A DNA stretch of 64,000 bases from Eutypa lata (Eukaryota; Ascomycota; Sordariomycetes; Xylariales; Diatrypaceae), in assembly GCA_022661535.1 (NCBI GenBank), contig JAKULF010000005.1, positions 3,162,001 through 3,226,000 of the forward strand, read 5' to 3'. The translations under genes were made by a program, and so were the position numbers. Under the pieces are notes generated by a model. That model saw only the letters and a list, made by a program, of their open reading frames with translations, did not search any database and was not told the DNA's origin. Shown here piece by piece: positions 45,812 through 58,357 of the stretch; within the stretch, counting starts at the first letter, position 1, and each line of letters opens with the position of its first letter.

Positions 45812-46726
45812 TCAAGGGGTCCCAGGAGAGTCATCATCCAAGCTGCTGTCGAATTCCGGCGCGTTGTCCCCCCGGGACTCGTCGAGGTGCGACTGGTAGC
45901 TCGCGTCCTTGATGGCGATGCTAGCGCTCCCGAAGTCGGTCGCCATGAGCTTGTCGCGGAGCTCGGCGCTGGGGAAGCCGTTCCACGAGACGAGGGCGCC
46001 GTAGAACCAGGCGCCCGTGGCGTTCTCGATGTTGTCGTCGTCGGCGTTGGCGAAGCGGAAGTTGTGCGTGTTGATGCCGTCCTTGTGGTAGACCATCTTG
46101 GGGTGGGTGGTGCCGGCGCCGTCCCACCGCACATCCGCCGCCTGCTTGATCTCGTAGTCGCCGTGCTGCGACGCCGACACGAACTGCGCCGCCCCGTCCC
46201 GCACCCACACCGCGATGTGCTCCCAGTCGTGCCGGTGGCCCCCCAGCCCGAAGAACGCCGTGTCCTTCTCGAAGTAGTAGTCGTAGATGTACGCGCACCA
46301 CCCGTTGTTGCACCGCTGCCGCGAGTACACGTTGTTGTTCGCCAGGTCCGACGGGTCGCGGCACCCGTCGGAGTCGCCCGAGCCCGGGTCTAGTCCCTCC
46401 GACGTGTTGCCCTCCGCGTCGATCGCCGGCACGTTGTAGCAACCGTCCGTGTCGAAGTCCATTGCGGGCTGAAAACTGCAAGGGCACATGTTGGTCAGTC
46501 CAGCGTTCCCCATCGTTTAGTGCCGTGAACCGTAGCTGCCATTGGGCTACTCAATCATGGGATTGTCTTACGTTTTGTCATCCGCCGTGGCGCTCTCCGG
46601 GAGAGCGGTTGGCGGGTCGGCCCGCGGCTCGATCTTGAATGGTAGGCTCGGCATGGCAGCGACGCTCGGCAGAACGGTGGCCATTAGAGCCAGCCCTGCG
46701 GCAGCGAGGCTCTGTTTAGAGGGCAT
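45812..46726 (-). CDS. Necrosis- and ethylene-inducing-like protein (NLP), secreted
   Basis: Secreted cytolysin family that acts on plant plasma-membrane sphingolipids and triggers necrosis and immunity in dicots (family knowledge). Model: complement(join(45812..46475, 46572..46726)), 272 residues. Exon 1 encodes a signal peptide of about 24 residues ending near VAA and the pro-region; exon 2 the NPP1 domain. The intron is 96 nt, with GTAAGA/CAG ends. The heptapeptide GHRHDWE is intact at about residues 131-137. Four Cys (about 64, 90, 107, 112) suggest a type 2 NLP. The neighbouring stretch NGWCAYIYDYYFEKD and the C-terminal FYGALVSWNGF match the family. The domain is complete with no break. 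Whether it is cytolytic or one of the non-toxic NLPs cannot be told from sequence. Confidence 0.92.
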
Positions 46727-48764
46727 CTCGATAGCTAGATGGGAGGCCCTTTGACGACTGGGAAGTAACTAGTTGTCGCTAAAGAGTGTCTTGGGGAACT
46801 AAAGAGGTGCAAACAATCGTAGACTACCTGGTGCTTTAAGTATGTAGTAGTTTGGCACGAGCGATAGATCCAGTTTCTCCTAGTCAAGACAAGAGTCCTT
46901 TGCGCATAGATGATCTACGATGTAGTATGTAGGTGCCTACATCGACGGACAAAATTATACTTAATAGCTAGATATATATATAATAATAGTGACTGGGGGC
47001 GCTTATACATAGGCAAAGGTCTCTCGCACGTGCATGAATCCGGCAACGACAACCCGGGACAAACGCTCGAAAAGAGCGGAAGAAACGACGCCATCATGCC
47101 GCCCTGGCGATAGAGATCGCGCCAGCCACGGGGGATAGCGCGCTCGTCGAGCTTCCTGCATTGGACAAGGTTACTACGCAGCTACATATGTAGGCGCCAT
47201 CGAGGGGAGAGGGCATCCTTTGACGACCGCCGACCCCTCCCTGTTCCTTTTCCTCCTTCCACTTGCGGGTCGGTGGTCTTGTCGGGGGTACCTACATAGG
47301 CGATGCCTTTCCCCACACTGGCTTCGGGAAGAGGCACCCCACCCCATTCCTCAGCGAGCGAAGCGTCGTCACAGATGGACAAGGGGTATAACTACTACCT
47401 AGGTATCGTATGTATGTGCTGCATGCATGCATGCATAGGAACAAATGGTTTGGCCCACGTGAAAGGATGAATAGGTATGTAGATAAAATGGTATTCAACG
47501 CATGCGACTTATCGTTGCACCTCGGTGAACACATGCTGTAGGTAGTTAACTAATGACGATTGCGATGAGAAAGGCGCGTCTATAAGTAGGTATGTATGTA
47601 TATGAAACCAAGTAAATCCATCGGGTGTCGAGCCAAATCGAGATGCGCTGGTTATGTGACTTTGGTGAAGCCACATAACGAGGTAACTATGAACTATGTA
47701 GGTAACTACCACATATATGTACACGAAGCATAATGGGATAAACCTAAACCCTCGTATATTGTACTTTAGATAGGGCTGCCGGCTGAGCAGAACACGGGGC
47801 AAAGTAGGATAGGCAATACGTGTGTCGATCACTGTAACTATGTAATTCCTATCGGTGACGCCAGCAGACGCTAGGGTCAGGAACAAGCAAGTGGTTAATA
47901 CATATGTAGGTGCAGCCAGGTTGAAATTCGAAATGTGAATACCTAGGTAGCGCCGAGTACTATTCACTAACTACTAGTTACTATGTAGATAGAATGTAAC
48001 CTAACCAAGTAGAAAGCATCCTATGTACGGTGACGGTAACGGTGACGACGACGGTAACGGGCCCTCCATCTCCAAAGCCAATCGTGGCGTGGATTTGTGA
48101 CTTGTGGGCTATCTAGTTGTCTGGCCTTGGGAAGTCCCGGTGACCCTAGACGAGCAATGTAGCTTAACTTGCGCCCCCCTGCTTTTGGGCTTAACTATAT
48201 ACCCCTACCTAAGGTAGGTCCAATACTGTACTTAGCTACCGGTGTCGAAGACGCCTAATTGAGTACATATGTGACTATCATTCTACCCTGTTTTGCACCG
48301 TCGGCCGGGCAAGCACTGCAGATCTGGGCAATTGGCTCCGACGCGCCGTTCCAATATACGACATGGGGGTTTATAGAGATGGCGTCGTGCATACTATATT
48401 CGTGATAGGTAGATGGGATACGCTTCGACGTAGAACCGAATATCATTACATTACATTACATTACATTACCTTCTTCACCTTGGACTTCGTTGGAGACGAT
48501 TACGCGGACTTACATAGATAGAAATCACCTCTACACACACGCATCTAACGTAAAAATGAATATCCACCTATCATGCTCGCAAAGTTCGAAAACTACCCAT
48601 GACCACAGTACCATTTTCATAAAATATCCAGTTATATAAGTAGTTTCTCATACAAGATCCCCTCGTGGTAGGTATCCTTTACTCCCGACTGCCCGTCGCA
48701 TTAAAATCATGAATATGTCATTAACAGAAAAAACCAATGCATTCATTATACATACAAGTCTCGT
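46727..48764. other. Gene-free intergenic region, 2 kb
   Basis: Lies upstream of the NLP. It holds many TATGTAGGTA/TACCTAGG-type repeats (46923-46935, 47396-47450, 47586-47602, 47938-47950), a GCATGCATGCATGCAT run (47421-47436) and an (ATTAC)5 run. No gene recognised. Confidence 0.5.
48444..48469. repeat. (ATTAC)5 microsatellite
   Basis: Five uninterrupted pentanucleotide units in intergenic DNA. Confidence 0.92.
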
Positions 48765-51217
48765 TCAATATTGGCCGTCAAACAAGTACTTCTCGTCCGT
48801 GAAGGACAGGAGGAACCTCGCCAGAAGGCGACCCGTGTAGTTCAACGACACGTCTCTTGGGTAAGGGTGCGTCTCCCCGTTCGGCAGGATGGGGTCCGCG
48901 ACGAGGAAATCCAGTTCATGCCCTGTGAGGTTTATCATTAGCTATGCATGTCCATCATGGTGGTGGTAATAGCAGCAGTAGTAGTAACTTACAGTTGTCG
49001 CCCTCGAGCAACTCCTTCAGCGCGACGACCATCTCGATAGCAGCGTTGTCGAGCTCGCCCTGCTGGATCAGGGTCTCGTCGACGAGGGGGTTGAAGGCCT
49101 TGGTGGCGGCGTCCTTGGAGTGGGTCTGGTAGATCTGGTGGAACTGGTAGGCGAACTGCTTGAAGGGCAGGTTGTCGATCTCCTTGCAGAGCGAGAGGGC
49201 GAACTCGCGCTTGTACTCGGGCTTGGACCGGTTGCGGATGCTGATCTCGTTCTGCGAGATGACGAACGTGTCGGCCGCCGTCTCGACCGCCTCCATGAAC
49301 AGGCACAGCACCAGGAACGCCGCCGCGCACGGCGCCCACTCCTTGCGCGACTTGGGCTTCAGCGACCGCGAGAAGCTGTCGAAGAGCCCCTGCATCTCCT
49401 TGAGGAGCAGCTCGTCCAGCATCGACTTCACCTGCCGGTTCAGCACCCGCGTCGTCACGAAGTTCGTGTTCTGCGGCACCAGGTTCGTGTGCTGCAGCCG
49501 GCTGATCGTGCCGGGGGTCAGGCACAGCTGGCGGGTCAGAACGTAATGCGTTACGTATATGGACAATGCTCGCTTGACCATGGGTGACTATATAAGGGTT
49601 AGTCAAGTCGGAAAGCAAAAGAAAAAGAGCTCTCATTTCACTTACATTTGAACGTTGCCCGAACCGTTGCACGATCTTCAGGACTTTACGTGGCAACATC
49701 GTAGAGCGGATCGCATCCGTAACCTGGTCGGCATACAGGGGTTCGAATGTGAGATTGTGGATGTACTCCCGCGCTCGCTTCTTCAGCTCCTCTCGCTGGG
49801 TGTTATTCTCAGGGTTAATACCAATCGGAGCAGAGCCCCTGGACTGTAGGTCGATCTGGTTCACTCCTGTATTTAAGTGCCAGTGCTGGAGAATTTCGGC
49901 TGTTTTTGCCGTGAAAAATGTCGCTGGAACTGTAAGAGTCGATTGGAACTGGAATCCCGAGAAGAGCTCCACGGAGCAGAGCTGCTCTTCTCCCGCGACT
50001 CTGAAGTGCTGGACGTTGTCCGTGATGAAACCTGATATGGCTTCCTTTTTGAAGTGCCCACGAATGAAGTCAGGGAAGAGCACGGGGAGGAAATCCTGAA
50101 ACTGCCAGCATATGATTTGGGGGACCTGAGCTGTCAGTTTCTTGCAGTTCTTGCAAGGGCGCTCTTTGTCACACTATTTATCTCGTTAATAAACTTGTGA
50201 AAGTTTAGGGCTGAAATAATATTTACCTTGACTTTACGACTGTGGCAGCAGAAACAAGCGCCTAACCTTCTGACTTGAAGAGCACTCTCCTTAGTTTCGT
50301 TTGCCAACGGACCTTTCCTACCTCTCTGCGTCGTTCGCATAGCCTCGAAACACTCAAAGGGGTTTGGCTTTCCCGACTGCGCGTTGATGAGATTTGGCGT
50401 CATGATGACAAACTTGCCTGGTGATTCGACCTTTTTCTTCTCGATCTTGCCACCCTTCATGACCTTCCGTATCGGACTAGGTGTCTTGTGTTCTTCTTTG
50501 ACATTGGGTGACTTCGGGCTTGAAAACCGGGAGCTGCCCGAGGGAGACGGTTGCGGGGGCCCCTGAGAGGCAAAATCATATACATTTGTTACCATGTTAC
50601 TGGAATCATCATTCTTTAGATTGGTAGGGTCCCATGGGGGAACGTCGTTCTGTGTCCGAAATTGTCTTGGTATGCCAAGGTCAACTGAGCCGGAAGGCAT
50701 ATCGAAGTCTTCCAAGCTTGACATCCCAGCAAAGTCATCAGGCGATATTGATCCCTGGAAATTGTGATAAAACTGAGAAGAATCTACGGGGCCTAAGAAT
50801 GGTTTTAGCGTCTAGCTCATCATTACATTCTGCTTGTGAAGATGAAGCCATACTAGTAAATTGGTCTTGGAGAAACATTCCATGGCTAGCCAAGAGCTGC
50901 TGCCCATCCAGGGAGGCAAGATACTGCTCATCGATGCCTGTTGAAGACATGATGGAAGAGTCCTGGTTGTCTGGGAACGAAGTGGCGTAGCCATGTTGAG
51001 TGTCCGTGTCTAGATTTAGGGGGGAGGCAGCGGGCGGAGAGGGCTGCACTTGGTTGGAATAGCCGACCATTGCCCAGCTACCCAGACTTCCACTTGACGG
51101 GCTGGGATAAAATCCAACGGATGAAGCTGGGTTGGATTCGACCTGCTCCCACTCCGAGTCCGATTCCCCGCGTGGGAAACTATGCCCGGATGGTGAAGCT
51201 GAACAGACTGATGCCAT
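48765..51217 (-). CDS. Zn2Cys6 fungal protein (putative transcription factor)
   Basis: Model: complement(join(48765..48922, 48993..49587, 49646..50173, 50227..50792, 50854..51217)), 736 residues. The first 290 residues are Ser/Pro/Asp-rich. The zinc cluster at about 298-332 is split by intron 2: ACFCCHSRKVK in exon 2 joins CDKERPCKNCKK in exon 3, giving C-x2-C-x6-C-x5-C-x2-C and a later Cys in QIICWQF. The following blocks FLPVLFPDFIRGHF, EYIHNLTFEPLYADQVTDAI and KVLKIVQRFGQRSN, then MVKRALSIYVTHYVLTRQLC and WAPCAAAFLVLCLFMEAVE, form a conserved C-terminal region. The first intron (61 nt) is inferred from the frame shift between exons 1 and 2 and is the least certain. The target genes are unknown. 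Confidence 0.8.
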
Positions 51218-53361
51218 AGTGTGTTCTCGCTTTTGGTTGTCGGTTACCAATCTTGAGACGAATCGTCAATCCCCCTGAATTGTGCCTATAGATATATTCT
51301 ATCTACACTGGCGTCGCGATGAAATTGGCTGACAACTCCTATCAAGCATAGACGGGTATGGAGATAAGGCTGCCGGGGGTTCAGCTAGTTAGTTGCCCCG
51401 ATATGACTTGACATCTGATGTCAGAGACTCTTCATACGTCGCGTTAGTCAACCTTTAATGACGTTCGCCTATGCTGGCAATTAGAGAACGGTCGCGATTG
51501 AGAGGGGACGTTTCGAGTTGACGTTCTTGTTCCCTAAATGATGAGTGGTGGCGATGATGAGTGTTCCTTCACCCCAGTTTGTCTTAAAAGCTGCCTCATC
51601 CAGATTCCAGAGGTGGCAGTGGCAGCGCCGTGATGCACTAAACCTGATTTGGTGACCGATGGCGAGGGATAGCAATCGACACTATGCCGCAACGGGTCTC
51701 GGTGTTGCTAAAAATGCCTCCGGGGAATACCGAGCCAGCGAGCGAGCCTCGATTGCTGCCACTGGAATTGAATGCTTGCCCCTCTGCAGCCCCTGAGAAT
51801 TCGTTTGTGGTTACATTGAATGCTACGATGTACAAACATTTTGAAGATGGTTTTGTATAACCTAAATCTGTAGGAATTTATTATGATATCGCAAGGCATA
51901 GAATTGTATTGGTTACTACCCCTCGTAGCCTCCGCCGCCCTCGGTGTTTTGGCCGCGGACTCCGCTGAGTAGAATATTGACGTGACACAGGAGGTCGATT
52001 GACCGAAAGAAGAAGAGCGGCAATGGGATCTAGCTAATAGGGATTACTCATATATAAGGGGACGTTCGTCTATAGTAACAATAAGACCCATCTCGTTTGA
52101 ATACTGTATTTTTTTTTTAACTAGGTTTCGTTTGGGTGTTCATTTTTGCTTTCAAGTTAGGAGCAGGCTCCGGCCGTGATATCAAAGGGTTCGTTATTAT
52201 TTGCTAAGAAATAAGTCATACTAGCCTCTAGTGTTTATTTGCAAATAGTTATACCTATCAGCATAGCATATGTATCTTTGGATAAGACATTGGATCAGCA
52301 TTGTAATAAGGTTGATAGTTAGCATATCGAAGCTTTATTGTACCTCATTAACGACATATATACATACATGTATGTATCTCTATATATGTAGATACATGTT
52401 AGTGGTGTGCTACGTAAGATTCGATACTGCTAACTTGGATGCTAGAGCCTTAGGTATAGCCTCGGTCTGAGAAAACAGTATCGCATAGGTTTGCGTCTTC
52501 TTTTTTCTTTTTCTTTTTCTTTTGCTTAGAGGGGGGATGTGCGAATCAACTAACTCCCGAGAATAAGGTAACAATCATAAAGATCATTGGCAGTCGTTTG
52601 GTTGCCCTATCTGGCCCGCCCTGACTAATTCCTGTAAGTTGTTGTGGAGCCCTGCGCCCGATGTGTGTACACTATGATGTGTGTGATGTGTGATGTGTGA
52701 TGTGTGTGAGTGAGGTGTGGGTGTGGGTGTAAGTATGTGTTGTGCATATTTGAACTAAACCGGTAAAGACGTTGGGATATAATATAAAGTGCAAGTATTG
52801 TGTGAGAGTTTGGATTTTGTGCCCAACTTGAACGAGAAGAAAAAACGTCTGTCCGCCCAATCTTGCCAGCCAGCCAGCCCGGCCGGCCAGCCAAGCCAGT
52901 CATACCAAATTTCCCGGCTGCATACGATCAATGCCCAAAGACATCAAGTTTCCAAAAGACGGGAGTGATCGATCGATCTATCATCCGAACTGACATCTAA
53001 TTGACAGGGGGAAAACAATACAATACATTGACCACGCTCGCTCGCTTGTTTGAAAGTGAAGAAGACTCTTAGACCTCCAACTCCAAAAAAAACAAGAATC
53101 GCTCAGCTTATGGTGCCTCTCTTCCTCTCGTTATCATTCCCGACTGGAGAACGTCGTCAAATTAATCGTATGATTCATTCAAACAGAAAGAAAGAAACTC
53201 GTGATTCATTTCGATTAAGATACCCATAAGTCTCATACACTATCGGATATCATATCAGTTGAGGGACAAACCCGGTTTGTCCCATCATGTGCTTCAAGCA
53301 CGCTTTGCTCTCCTAGCAGGGGATTAAAAACGTTGAATATATATGTCGGCTGTCTCGACTA
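51218..53361. other. Gene-free intergenic region, 2.1 kb
   Basis: No gene recognised. Contains a TGTGATG/GGTGTGGG tract at 52674-52730, pyrimidine tracts such as CTTCTTTTTTCTTTTTCTTT (52497-52523), and GCCAGCCAGCCAGCCCGGCC at 52866-52886. Confidence 0.5.
52674..52730. repeat. Imperfect TGTGATG/TGTGGG microsatellite tract
   Basis: A degenerate tandem array of TG-rich 5-8-mers in intergenic DNA. Confidence 0.8.
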
Positions 53362-55295
53362 TCAGCGAAACCGCACCGACCCGGAAATACTGCGCTCCTG
53401 AATCTGTTGTTCAGTTGCAACGTATAAATTATCCAAGTATTGCATAGCTGGTGCATCCTTGAGGATCTTTGCAACCTGGATTCCAGCACTAATGAGCTGG
53501 AGGATCTAAAACTTCTATGTCAGTACGGGCTTCTTCTTGTTTTCATTCTTCGTTCTCCATTAGTCGAGGGATGATATAACGACTGCCTTTCCCAGCTTGC
53601 GTCTCAGTGTAGCCACCACGCCCATTGATTACCTGGTGTATAATACTCACATTGCGGTCATCTTTGAGTGGACGAGACTGATGCTTTGCAGCATGTCTCA
53701 TCTCTAATGAGTTCTCTAGGATGGTGACAAATTGCTTGATTTGACCATTGTAAAGAACCCGGGCTGGGATCCGCCTCTTCGTCGCTAAGCGTTTTAATAG
53801 GTAGACCCATTCAGTCCATTCGCGATCTTGTGGTCGCTCGACCTTGATGTTGAGTTAGCCTATAGTTCCTGGAGCATACGTTGCCGTGAAGAAACCGTTC
53901 TGGCAGTGCAACCCTTAAGCTATGCAGCTCAGAAACATATATTCTGCGAAGGAAGGAGGGTGGCGACTTACTGGACGCATATCCTGAGTAAGTGGTATTG
54001 GAAATTGATATTTCGCAACGAAGTCGAACGCGCACTGTGATAGTCGGTCATTGACTCGGGCCAGGACACTATCCTGCTCTTGCACTAAGAGATTTGTCGG
54101 CAGATGTGGGAGTTCCCTTTCTTGCATGGCTACATAGTCCGGAGGTGGCCTTGCAAGATACTGATGTGGTCCATCAAATTCATCCCTATTAGAAGGTCGC
54201 CGTTGAGTACGGCCCTTCGTGCTACTCTTTGACTTGCTTGCTCCTGTGCTCGCACTGTTATCTAGGCCGTAATCTGATGCGAGGCCGTAATCAGATGTGC
54301 CTGGGGAAGCAACGACATCATCCACTGAATCCGAACTGGAAAACCTGCCCTGTCCTTCCCAATATTGTGAACTCATGCTTGTATAGGATGGTTTGTGCAT
54401 GGCCCCCGGGTTTCCATATGACCCGGGTGATGGCCTCGAGGAATAGACCGGTGAGGAAGAATACGGAGGCTCTGTACGTCCGACGGGACCACTGGTCCCC
54501 GGCACCGACCCATTCATCGGTATAGCGTACGACGATCCTGATCCGGAGGAATATGATACACTTCAAAAAGGCCGTTGTTATTTTTTGATATTCACCAGAA
54601 TTGGGGGTTTCACGATGTTCCTTACCTTGACCTATGATAGCTAGTGTCGTATCCGTTTGCTGGAAACGAACTGTCATTGTATACGACACTTGAGAGAGTC
54701 AGTTTGACCGCTGGCCACAGACGCGAGATATGTGTAGTATCGCACCTGCGAGTGGGATTCCAGGGTCCATTAGACATGGTAGTCTTGTACATAAGCTCCT
54801 GCTGGGACATGGTGCTTCTCCGGTATATCTGGAAAACGAAAATACCCACGGCCGTAAAGGATGAGAAAAACGAAAACAAGCGAAAATAATAAAACACACG
54901 CAATCTCGGGTATGTCCTTCGAGACTGTATACACTCTGGCCTCTCTGTTACGGGCCTCCCGGGAGATACTGCTCGGCGAGCTCAGAATCTCCTCCAATCT
55001 TGGGTCCACAGTCGCAGTATTATCCGGAATATACTGGTCGGTCCGTAAAGCGGTGAGAATCCAGTGGTGTTCAACTGACCGGGAAAAGAACTGGACCAAA
55101 TGCGCCTTGATGGATTTGGAAATATCCTCTGGAACAATCACAAGCCTATATGCCAGGTTGGCAAATCCTCCTGCGGTAAACGGGCGCGTGAAAAGGCAAT
55201 GCGGTTCTATCCTTTATTGCTTCGGAGAAGACGGGCAGTATAGTACAGATGCAGCAGCAGTTCATAAGCTCGAAGTGCGTACGAGACGGCGACAT
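53362..55295 (-). CDS. Ser-rich multi-exon protein, conserved C-terminal domain, function unknown
   Basis: Model: complement(join(53362..53505, 53651..53842, 53972..54560, 54626..54688, 54746..54828, 54935..55206, 55283..55295)), 451 residues. The first exon (MSPS) is tentative. Exon 2 reads LFTRPFTAGGFANLAYRLVI and ALRTDQYIPDNTATVDPRLE; the T-rich stretch that could encode a membrane helix (54850-54910) looks like intron. Exons 3-5 (MSQQELMYKTTMSNGPWNPT, then GSYGNPGAMHKP) are Ser/Gly/Pro-rich. The well-kept C-terminal block runs QDSVLARVNDRLSQCAFDFV, REWTEWVYLLKRLATKRRIP and LISAGIQVAKILKDAP to the end and looks helical. It may be two genes if transcription starts at the Met of MSQQELMY (54810). 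I recognise no function. Confidence 0.6.
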
Positions 55296-58200
55296 CTTAT
55301 GTGATGAAGTAGCCCGCCGGATTTTGCCACTTTGACGAGCGTGGACAAGGACGAGCCTCGCCGGACCAGGGGTTTCCTAGATTCAAGCTGGGATACTGAT
55401 CGCCCCAGTTCTCCCTAAATCTGGGGCGAGCTCGCGTTACCAAAATAACCCACATGGCTAATGTATCGCCTATTGTGAGCTTGCCGCGTACGGGAATTAG
55501 CCCTTTTCGGGCGTCTAACTACTGAGGCGACGAGGGGCTCGAAAGGGTTGCTCTGCGTTGACAACTTCCCGTTGGGTGTGGAGATCGACCCAGATGTAAG
55601 TCAATTAGGAACAAGTAATAGATCTATAAGATACTGCGGTATCAATTCCCTTCGGGGATATCCCTGGGACAGAGTAGACCTCGGATAGAGCTAATCTCGT
55701 TGAGGCCATGGCCAGCAACTATGGTTCGAAGTCAGGTGAATGAAATGGTGGGTAACGTTATTGGATCTCAGTAAACCGATGAATCGTAGGGCATCGATTG
55801 GGCAGACAAAGTCTCAAATGAGACGGCATTGCTTTCTGTATTGTTGCCCAAAATATGAATGGTTTTTCCGTCTCGCTAGGAACTCATAGCTGAAGCTACA
55901 GGGTTTCTCCTTGGGCGACGAATAGCGGTGACAATTGATTGGGAATGTGAGTGGATTGGGCAGGAATGGTAGCACAGAGTGAGGCCTAAAGGCATTGCTG
56001 CCCAGGCATTAGGTAGGACAAACTACCAGTTCTTTAAGGGCGAGGCCGGCACGCTTGAGGAGCAGAATCCGCGCCTCTAACTTAATAGATGGATGGATGG
56101 CTGCACTATACCTATAACCACCAACGAAGAGCTCGGCGCAAGATATTGACATGTTTAGAGCGAGCGTTACAACCAACCTTCTTTCCGGCTCTGGTCTCAT
56201 TATACCATCACCAACGAGATGAGGCGAGCGACCATGTACTGGATGCCTTTTTACCAAAACTAGACGTAGTAATTATGTGATAGAAAATTGTGAATTGATA
56301 ATACCTGATAATAGTGATGTAATTCCTAGGTAGGCAGGTACCTAGGTAAGTAGGTAGGTATTTACTTCTGAGATTTTGCTTACTTGTTCACTGAAAAAGC
56401 ATCAATGGAAGAGCACAAAACGGGAGCCTACCTACAGCGCCAAGGCAACCTAACTTAAACAGCGAGTTGAGCCTAGTTTGGGCGGCACAATACCATTCCC
56501 GCCAGCCCGCGTACTATTATAGCTGGTAATGTAATGCCACAGCGTCACGGGTAGTGGCGGGTCCAGTTACCTAGCAGCCTACCTAGGTACTAACCCACCT
56601 ACCTAACTAGGTAGTAGACTTTAACTATCTTACCAGCTTACGCCGCGCTACTACATACAACATACCTACATACCTCATATATCTACATACAACGCAGCAA
56701 AGTATGTATATACGTGTTGTTCTTGATAGGGGGGATTCTATAGGCCCCCTTTAACGTTAGGCTTTAGATATACACTCGTACCGAAATCCAGATCTGACTA
56801 TCCGGGGTCTATCATATCCTCTCCAATCATATTCCATCACATAATCTCATATATTCCACACGATTCTCTTATAGTCGAGGAGAAAACATGCTGGCCGTAA
56901 TAATCCCGTAAAATCATCGTACGCACTTTGCAGCCTCCCACCATCTCTACCTATACCTAAACTACCACTATAACTTCGGCATCGCTACCTTGACCAATAC
57001 CAACCCCTAACGTATAGATAAAGCTTATTCAGGCGCTGAGCTGGTCAAATTTGCCTCAATTCCGTTGTCATATTGCCGGAGATTACATCATTGTAGATAA
57101 CTGCGTGTTGGCAGACACAATAAGTAGTAGTTTCTATATACGTGGTTAGACTAGAGAAAAGGTAGGTACTCAAGCAAGGGCTAGTAGTATCATCAGGCGT
57201 GCTTGAAGTATTTGCCCCCGTTATAGAGAGAACTTAGGTATCAGCCAATTTCGATTTTAAGCACTATCTTTAATTATCATGCCATTCTTGAGTCTCGAAT
57301 CGCTGACAGTTGTCTTGGTCTATTATTGAGACGTTGGATGTGGGAACAAGATCAGCGCTCCGGATCTTAGCTAAGAGCAATGCCAAGCCAAAACGGTCGG
57401 TGGGAAGCTCCGGAGGTCTTAAGTTAGGGCCGAGCGTTCCTAATCTTGTCTCTTTTGGTATCACGTTTCCTTAAACGACCATTCTTGGTTTTATATAGAG
57501 GGGGGAACGAATAGAGCAGGTGGTGTTCTGACCTATAACTGGGGAACCTTCCTCAATACCAGCTCGGATTTAGCTCCATCGCAATCCTTGCCCTTCATAA
57601 TATTCCTTGCCCGCCGTTTCAGCCCTAGCCATGATGTCTACGACCGAAGAATCACAAGGGCTGAGCAAATGGCGTAGGTTCGGCCTTAGTCGGGTAGACC
57701 AATGGCAGCTCGTAATAGAAACTTAACCTTAGAATCGGGATCGCATGTCAACGTCGGCGGCGGTCTCTCCATGCATGCATGCAGTAAGGCTGCAAGCAAT
57801 ATTCCTTCCGCCCGCAACATAATATCATGTCAGCATTGACTGATCCATCATATTAGGACCGACCAACATGATTATTCATATTTAACCTAATCTCGGACGT
57901 ACTCGTCTCCTTGTATGTGTAGGTAGTATTGTATTATATACCCCTAAGTGATGCTTGGTAAAAACATTATAGCCCATTGAGCACATGTTATTCTCGTTCT
58001 TGGACATCATACGTACTTAGTTATGCGCATCTCATAACCCAAGCGCCCTGGCGCCGTGCTCAATTGTGACCAAAACATTGCTTACGTATTCACAGCCACG
58101 ATTGAACCGATCCTTCCCGCACCCGTAAGCGGCTGGTGATCTTAGAAACGGTCGGACGCGTGGGATTGGGTGCATGGGTAGCCTGGTCGAAGTTTCGTTC

Positions 58201-58357
58201 CAAGCCTTATTGTTTCGGTATTCATTCCTTCTTTACATGAAGAGAAGGAAATATCGTTGCCTACGCGGTGCGAATAGATAATTAGTAGAACGATATCTTC
58301 AAGAGTTATTAGAAACGAGCTACTGCATCACTACCGTTTCCACAAACCCTTGTGGCC
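55296..58357. other. Gene-free intergenic region, 3 kb
   Basis: No gene recognised on either strand. Rich in CCTAGGTAG/CTACCTACC motifs, especially 56324-56362 and 56567-56618, plus TACATACAACATACC near 56650. Short open frames (for example 56009-56257 on the minus strand) show no family features. Confidence 0.5.
56324..56618. repeat. Cluster of CCTAGGTA/CTACCTACC motifs
   Basis: At 56324-56362 and 56567-56618 the motif AGGTACCTAGGTAGG and its reverse complement recur about a dozen times. The same word is dispersed through the other intergenic regions and is essentially missing from the coding exons. Confidence 0.7.

Noticed and set aside
45887..46393. 168-codon plus-strand frame across the NLP gene
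   Set aside because: Antisense shadow of the GC-rich NLP exon.
54770..54935. Apparent transmembrane helix (VLLFSLVFVFLILYG) in the Ser-rich gene
   Set aside because: The stretch is a T-rich tract ending in TTTTCCAG and looks like the polypyrimidine part of an intron; skipping it joins two sensible exons.
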